A stretch of DNA of 8,832 bases from Parachlamydiaceae bacterium. GTDB taxonomy: Bacteria > Chlamydiota > Chlamydiia > Chlamydiales > Parachlamydiaceae. The stretch is taken from assembly GCA_013815395.1 (NCBI GenBank), contig JACDGH010000098.1:1-8832 (forward strand), written 5' to 3'. The translations under genes and the position numbers were made by a program. The stretch's first letter is position 1. Each line of letters opens with the position of its first letter. Of this stretch, positions 5,448 to 8,832 are shown piece after piece. The notes beneath the pieces are model-generated. The model ran no database searches, was not told the origin of the DNA, and saw only the letters and a program-made list of their open reading frames with translations.

Positions 5448-6506
5448 ATGAATTTTAACCGAGATGATTCAACTCCAATCCGGTTCACACCCGGAAGAGA
5501 GAATAAATATAATACTGATGATAATCAAGTGGGTACACGCCCTGCCGGCGACCCCAGATCCAGTAAAAACTTCCAAAAAATTCTCAGTAAAGATTCCGAT
5601 GAGAATGAAGATAAGGAAGAAAAAACAGGGGCTGTTGACGATGAAGATGCGGCTATAAGTGCCATGGTTTCTGTAGAAGAAAAAATCTTAAAAAAACGCG
5701 CACCAACTTCACTATTTGACCTCAGCGGTACTTCATCATCAAAAGCTCCCTCTAAGATGCAAAAGCCACTTTTAGGCCCAATGGCGCATAGCCAGAAAAA
5801 TCTTATTGCCGATGCTAAGAATGAAGCTCTGTCTGCTGATGAAGAGATTGTTGAAGATTCATCCGCATCACCAGCCGAACTTTATTCCCAAATGAAGGCT
5901 AAGGAACCCAAAAAAATTGAAGTCCAATTAGAAAAAGCCACTCCCACCGATCTCCTTGCTGAAAGGGTTCCTATTAAAAAAGACGATAAATTGAACAAAT
6001 TTAATTCTCGCTTTGCAACAGAACAAACTGATCTGTCCTATGTCAACCCTCTTGCTCTAAACACAATACCCATACAATCAACCAATATTACTACAGAAAA
6101 AGCAACACTTCCCGCTATGAATATCCAGGATATCATCGATCAGCTAGTAGAAAAAGTAGTTCAAATGGAAACCAGCGGCAGCACGGATACGGTGGTCACA
6201 TTAAAAAGTCCTCCAATCCTAGCTGGAGCGGATCTCGTTGTTACAGGATTTGATAGTGCTAAAGGGGAATTCAACATTACCTTCCAAAAGTTGACTCAAG
6301 CAGCTAAAGATATGCTTGATATGAAGGCTAATCAACAATCCCTCCTGTTAGCCCTCGAACAAAAAGGTTATGCTGTGCATATTGTTACAACAACAACCTT
6401 GGCTGAAATAAATCTTCCTGATGCAAGTGGAGCTGCTCCCCAAGATCGAGATCGAGACCAGGATCAACAAGGACAGCAAAAACAGCGCGACAAGCAGCAA
6501 AAATAA
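5448..6506 (+). CDS. cdsP: CdsP (SctP), needle-length and substrate-switch protein
   Basis: A 352-residue hydrophilic protein; the Chlamydia counterpart (CT671) is, as I recall, shorter. Residues 1-220 are low-complexity, acidic and basic by turns (for example 'DSDENEDKEEKTG' at 49-61), with no membrane segment. This is consistent with the extended, secreted ruler part of SctP/FliK. Residues about 226-320 form the folded FliK-C/T3S4-like domain: 'VVTLKSPPILAGADLVVTG', then 'GEFNITFQ', a helix 'SLLLALEQKGYAVHIV', in the usual order. This domain contacts the export gate and switches the system from needle to translocator or effector export. An unusual tail (330-352) is made mostly of D, R, Q and K. 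Location between cdsO and cdsQ matches the O-P-Q order of other T3SS operons. Confidence 0.82.
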   Translation: MNFNRDDSTPIRFTPGRENKYNTDDNQVGTRPAGDPRSSKNFQKILSKDSDENEDKEEKTGAVDDEDAAISAMVSVEEKILKKRAPTSLFDLSGTSSSKAPSKMQKPLLGPMAHSQKNLIADAKNEALSADEEIVEDSSASPAELYSQMKAKEPKKIEVQLEKATPTDLLAERVPIKKDDKLNKFNSRFATEQTDLSYVNPLALNTIPIQSTNITTEKATLPAMNIQDIIDQLVEKVVQMETSGSTDTVVTLKSPPILAGADLVVTGFDSAKGEFNITFQKLTQAAKDMLDMKANQQSLLLALEQKGYAVHIVTTTTLAEINLPDASGAAPQDRDRDQDQQGQQKQRDKQQK

Positions 6507-6520
6507 GAATGCATTCTAAC

Positions 6521-6636
6521 GGTTCAAGGGGAAACGCAAGGTCGCAGAGGATCGAATGATTGAAGGAATTCTAAGAATTTTATATTTGCTCCTCTGCGCC
6601 CCGGCGTCCCCCAGCGTCTCTGCGTTCCCCCTTTTG
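6521..6636. repeat. GC-rich inverted-repeat element with an 18-bp (8+10) period
   Basis: The left arm (6525-6551) and right arm (6590-6636) pair imperfectly. CGCAGAGGA (6543-6551) matches TCCTCTGCG (6590-6598) perfectly, and AAGGGGAAACGCA matches TGCGTTCCCCCTTTT with small bulges. In the right arm GCG recurs at 6596, 6604, 6614 and 6622, spacing 8-10-8. The two 18-bp units, 6596-6613 and 6614-6631, agree at 13 of 18 positions. The high GC contrasts with the AT-rich flanks. It resembles dispersed intergenic repeats of the 'AACGCAGAGACGC' kind seen in various bacterial genomes; whether it is repeated elsewhere in this genome cannot be seen here. Confidence 0.6.
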
Positions 6637-6641
6637 CCTTT

Positions 6642-6686
6642 AAAAAGTATAAGATCAGTCTAAGGGTGTGTCCATAGCTTTTTTTT
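6642..6686 (+). terminator. Possible rho-independent terminator after cdsP
   Basis: AAAAAGTAT (6642-6650) can pair with ATAgCTTTTT (6674-6683, one bulge). An alternative small stem uses CTA/TAG and GG/CC (6660-6677). Both end in eight T residues (6679-6686). The T-run is good but the stem is AT-rich and weak, so efficiency is doubtful. The position, after cdsP and before the cdsQ promoter candidate, is right. Confidence 0.4.
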
Positions 6687-6713
6687 GTCAATCAACATTT
6701 TTAAATACATACT
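6685..6713 (+). promoter_or_regulatory. Promoter candidate for cdsQ-kinase unit
   Basis: TTGTCA (6685-6690, 5 of 6 consensus) is followed after 17 bp by CATACT (6708-6713, 4 of 6). The -10-like hexamer lies inside the 16-bp tandem duplication and so recurs at 6724-6729. Other -10-like hexamers closer to cdsQ are TACAAT (6756-6761) and TATAAA (6777-6782), so the true start site is uncertain. Confidence 0.4.
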
Positions 6714-6731
6714 GCTTTAAATACATACTGC
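6700..6731. repeat. Exact 16-bp tandem duplication
   Basis: TTTAAATACATACTGC occurs twice head to tail (6700-6715 and 6716-6731) with no mismatch. The identity points to a recent duplication. It duplicates the -10-like CATACT and may create two start sites or two binding sites. Confidence 0.9.
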
Positions 6732-6853
6732 GCAAATTTAGACCATATTTTAGTGTACAATTAGTCCAAGCTTTCATATAAACACAAAATAGATGCAAAA
6801 TTGGCCACGATCATTTAGAATAAATATATAAAATCATAACGCGAAGCATAATT

Positions 6854-8272
6854 GTGAATAGCCTAACAGAATCTCCCTCCGCCTGGATCAAGCAAATTCC
6901 CGGTGAGCTTTTTAAACTCGATGCAACCCCTCTCTTAGGGTACCCTCCTGTATTTCCTTGGGCTAATTTCACCAAACAAATTGCCGATTCCCTCCAAATT
7001 GAAGGGCTCACTCTATCTCCTTCTGAATGCCGCTGGCGTGCAAAAGATGAATTATTTAAAGGCTTGGGGGATAATCTTAAAAGCATCCCGCTCACTGTGG
7101 TTCCTTTAGACGGGACCATTTTTTGGATAATGCCACTACCGGATGTTTCTAAGCTTATGAACTGCCTGCTCGCTAAAGGAAATGTGGGCACCTTTGAAAA
7201 TATCGATGTTGAATTTCGTGAAGCCTTCTATCGATTTCTCTCTCTTGAAATTATTAATGCTTACGAGAAAATTAGCGACGATAAACAATTATCTGTTTCA
7301 TTGATGCAGAAGGAATTACTTCCTGAAGAACATTGTCTTTGTCAAGATATTTCCATTTCCTTAAAAGATATTACTGTACACGGACGCCTATTTCTTACTC
7401 CTGAATTTAGAACATCCTGGATGCGCCGTTATTTGGAACAGCAGGGCAACAGCATTTATTCTAGCCCATTGGCAGAAAAGCTAAATGTAGTAGTACATTT
7501 AGAAGCAGGAAAAGTATGCCTGAAACCTTCTGAATGGAGCAAAATCCATTTAGGCGATCTTATCCTATTAGACTCATGCTCATTAGATCCTGATGAAGAT
7601 AAAGGGCGCATTCAGCTTGTCATCAATGGCTTTCCTTTTTTCCGCGGGAAAATTAAAGAGGGCAATATCAAAATTCTTGAACACCCTTTGTACCACGAGG
7701 CAGATCCAACCATGACAAATCCACCAGAAAAACATGCAGATGATGAAGATCTCTTTAACGATTCAGAGCTAGATGCTGAAATCAATTCTGAATTCGATGA
7801 AACTTCGGAATCCACTATTCAAGAATCAGAATTTGAATCTGAAATAGAGTCAGAAATTGAATCTGAAATAGAGTCTGAAACAGAAGGTGAGTTTACATTA
7901 TCTGATACTAATCATGACACAGATACAGAAGAAAAAGGGTTAAGCGGTATTAACCAAAAACTGCCAAGTAAAATTACTACCCCGCCCCGTGCAGAGCCCG
8001 CTAAAGCTACATCTGAGAAATCTGCAACTAAACTCCCAGGAAAAACTACCCCAAAGACTCTTGAAGAAATTCCTCTCAACATTATAATCGAAGTTGGGCG
8101 CCTTCAGATGTCCATCAAAAAACTTCTAGAACTCCAACCTGGAAACATGCTTGATTTAAATATTCATCCAGAAACGGGGGTAGATTTAGTGCTCAATGGC
8201 AAGCGTATCGCTAAGGGAGAATTGCTACGCATTGGAGATACACTTGGAGTTAGAATTATCGATTTATCGTAA
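6854..8272 (+). CDS. cdsQ: CdsQ (SctQ), sorting-platform/C-ring protein
   Basis: A 472-residue cytoplasmic protein that forms the platform pods loading chaperone-substrate pairs onto the ATPase. Residues 1-200 are the divergent N-terminal domain. A first SpoA-like (SPOA1) domain lies at about 205-276 ('LNVVVHLEAGKVCLKPSEW...IHLGDLILLD...IQLVINGFPFFRGKI'). A C-terminal FliN-like SPOA2 domain lies at about 403-472 ('LNIIIEVGRLQMSIKKLLEL', 'GDTLGVRIIDLS'). Between them is a long acidic linker (282-402) with Ser/Glu/Ile repeats and a Pro/Thr/Lys-rich end, which makes the protein about 100 residues longer than I recall for Chlamydia CdsQ. The only standard start in the open frame is GTG 6854; no clear RBS precedes it. 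An in-frame ATG at 7712 (codon 287) could give a separate C-terminal product. Confidence 0.9.
   Translation: MNSLTESPSAWIKQIPGELFKLDATPLLGYPPVFPWANFTKQIADSLQIEGLTLSPSECRWRAKDELFKGLGDNLKSIPLTVVPLDGTIFWIMPLPDVSKLMNCLLAKGNVGTFENIDVEFREAFYRFLSLEIINAYEKISDDKQLSVSLMQKELLPEEHCLCQDISISLKDITVHGRLFLTPEFRTSWMRRYLEQQGNSIYSSPLAEKLNVVVHLEAGKVCLKPSEWSKIHLGDLILLDSCSLDPDEDKGRIQLVINGFPFFRGKIKEGNIKILEHPLYHEADPTMTNPPEKHADDEDLFNDSELDAEINSEFDETSESTIQESEFESEIESEIESEIESETEGEFTLSDTNHDTDTEEKGLSGINQKLPSKITTPPRAEPAKATSEKSATKLPGKTTPKTLEEIPLNIIIEVGRLQMSIKKLLELQPGNMLDLNIHPETGVDLVLNGKRIAKGELLRIGDTLGVRIIDLS
7712..8272 (+). CDS. Possible internal translation product of cdsQ (SctQ-C)
   Basis: ATG 7712 is in frame with cdsQ and preceded by GAGG (7697-7700), 11 nt away. 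It lies at the very start of the acidic linker and would give a 186-residue protein containing the linker and SPOA2. Several SctQ genes (YscQ, SsaQ, SpaO) are known to make such a C-terminal fragment from an internal start. No other good internal start is visible upstream of SPOA2. The ribosome site is only moderate, so this stays a candidate. Confidence 0.3.
   Translation: MTNPPEKHADDEDLFNDSELDAEINSEFDETSESTIQESEFESEIESEIESEIESETEGEFTLSDTNHDTDTEEKGLSGINQKLPSKITTPPRAEPAKATSEKSATKLPGKTTPKTLEEIPLNIIIEVGRLQMSIKKLLELQPGNMLDLNIHPETGVDLVLNGKRIAKGELLRIGDTLGVRIIDLS
7826..7891 (+). repeat. In-frame 24-bp repeat in the cdsQ linker
   Basis: Units 7826-7849 and 7850-7873 are identical except at one position, and a degenerate third unit runs to 7891. 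They encode S-E-[FI]-E-S-E-I-E repeats (residues 325-340). The length is a multiple of three, so expansion or contraction would lengthen or shorten the linker without breaking the frame. Confidence 0.88.
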
Positions 8273-8287
8273 GAGGGAATTTCAGGA

Positions 8288-8832
8288 ATGGCTGAAGATA
8301 ACACGCATAAACAATTTATCCCCCCAGGAATTCCTAAAAACCCTATCGTCAATCCGGTAATCCCCAAATCTATTGGCCCTTATAAGATTGAAAGTCTTTT
8401 AGACAAGGGGGGAATGAGCATTCTTTATCTTGCCACCCATCCCAATACTAAAGAACCAACGACCATTAAAGTCCTCTCTGAACGATTTCTTGACTACCCT
8501 GAAGCTGTACAGCGCTTTCTTAATGAAGCCGAAATCATTGCAATGACCGATCACCCAAATATTGTAAAGCTTTATGGTCATGGAGAATGGACGGGTGGTC
8601 TTTATATTGCCATGGAATTTATTCAAGGAATCTCTCTTAGACAAGCCATTTTGCAAAGTCCCATTTCTTTAAAACGAGCATTAGAAATTATTATTGATAT
8701 CGGGTATGCCCTTTGTCACATGCATACACACGGTGTAATCCACCGCGATCTTAAGCCGGAAAATGTACTTATTAACGAAACTGGACAAGTGAAAGTCATC
8801 GATTTCGGAATCGCGCAGTTACTTACGGAAAA
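8288..8832 (+). CDS. pkn5: Pkn5-like Hanks-type Ser/Thr protein kinase, 5' part only
   Basis: ATG 8288 follows GAGGG (8273-8277) and starts 15 nt after cdsQ, so the two are co-transcribed. The frame runs open off the window end after 181 codons. A Pro-rich start (1-29, 'IPPGIPKNPIVNPVIP') leads into the kinase fold. The glycine-rich loop 'LLDKGGMSILYLA' spans 37-49; the ATP-binding lysine K61 is in 'TIKVL'. The alpha-C 'RFLNEAEII' has E80, with 'HPNIV' at 89-93. The catalytic loop 'HRDLKPEN' spans 152-159 (D154, K156, N159), and 'DFG' lies at 172-174. The catalytic residues are intact, but the first and third loop glycines are replaced (D39 and S44). In Chlamydia the gene after cdsQ is pkn5, then cdsC. 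It could regulate the T3SS or be exported. Its activation loop and C-terminus are not visible. Confidence 0.88.
   Translation, partial: MAEDNTHKQFIPPGIPKNPIVNPVIPKSIGPYKIESLLDKGGMSILYLATHPNTKEPTTIKVLSERFLDYPEAVQRFLNEAEIIAMTDHPNIVKLYGHGEWTGGLYIAMEFIQGISLRQAILQSPISLKRALEIIIDIGYALCHMHTHGVIHRDLKPENVLINETGQVKVIDFGIAQLLTE

Larger units (their letters stand above)
6507..6853. other. 347-bp gene-free stretch between cdsP and cdsQ
   Basis: No plausible gene in either direction. From left to right it holds a 12-bp perfect palindrome AGAATGCATTCT (6506-6517), a GC-rich inverted-repeat element (6521-6636), a candidate terminator (6642-6686), a promoter candidate (6685-6713), an exact 16-bp tandem duplication (6700-6731) and an AT-rich leader. 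It is the widest spacer in the window and divides the locus into two likely transcription units. Confidence 0.75.

Noticed and set aside
6521..6531. GGTTCAAGGGG resembles a tRNA T-arm
   Set aside because: No acceptor, D or anticodon arms can be formed around it; it belongs to the GC-rich inverted repeat.
7826..7891. Repeat array considered as CRISPR
   Set aside because: Repeats are directly adjacent, in frame and without spacers; they code for the CdsQ linker.

Overview
The window carries part of a chlamydial-type non-flagellar type III secretion (T3SS) locus, all on the + strand. The gene order is cdsD (3' part) - cdsE - cdsF - cdsG - CT668-like gene - cdsN - cdsO - cdsP - cdsQ - Ser/Thr kinase (5' part). 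This matches, as I know it, the CT664-CT673 order of Chlamydia trachomatis. The AT-rich composition, wide spacers between genes and enlarged proteins (CdsQ 472 aa, CdsP 352 aa) suggest an amoeba-associated 'environmental' chlamydia (Parachlamydiaceae-like) rather than Chlamydia proper. That placement is inference.

Layout. 1-1119: C-terminal part of the inner-membrane ring protein CdsD. 1215-2669: a needle module made of CdsE (small chaperone), CdsF (needle subunit) and CdsG (TPR-like chaperone). 2739-3437: the CT668-like protein, whose C-terminal tail looks like the SctI inner-rod family. 3561-6506: export engine and length control, with CdsN (ATPase), CdsO (coiled-coil stalk) and CdsP (FliK-like needle-length protein). 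6507-6853: a gene-free stretch with a GC-rich inverted-repeat element, a possible terminator, an exact 16-bp tandem duplication and a promoter candidate. 6854-8272: CdsQ (sorting platform/C-ring). 8288-8832: N-terminal part of a Pkn5-like kinase, cut by the window end.

How they work together: CdsD anchors the basal body. CdsE and CdsG would hold CdsF monomers soluble until secretion. CdsN, with CdsO and the CdsQ platform, would unload and energise export. CdsP would set needle length and trigger the substrate switch. The rod-like protein would join needle and export gate. The kinase is translationally close to CdsQ and may be a regulator or a secreted substrate.

The most unusual feature is in the spacers. 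The needle gene cdsF lies between two large imperfect or perfect inverted repeats (1464-1570 and 2002-2057), a third (3443-3525) precedes the ATPase gene, and a fourth (2061-2120) abuts a perfect TATAAT. Two of them fold on paper into compact three-way junctions. These are candidates for RNA elements that set the unequal expression of T3SS parts from one locus.
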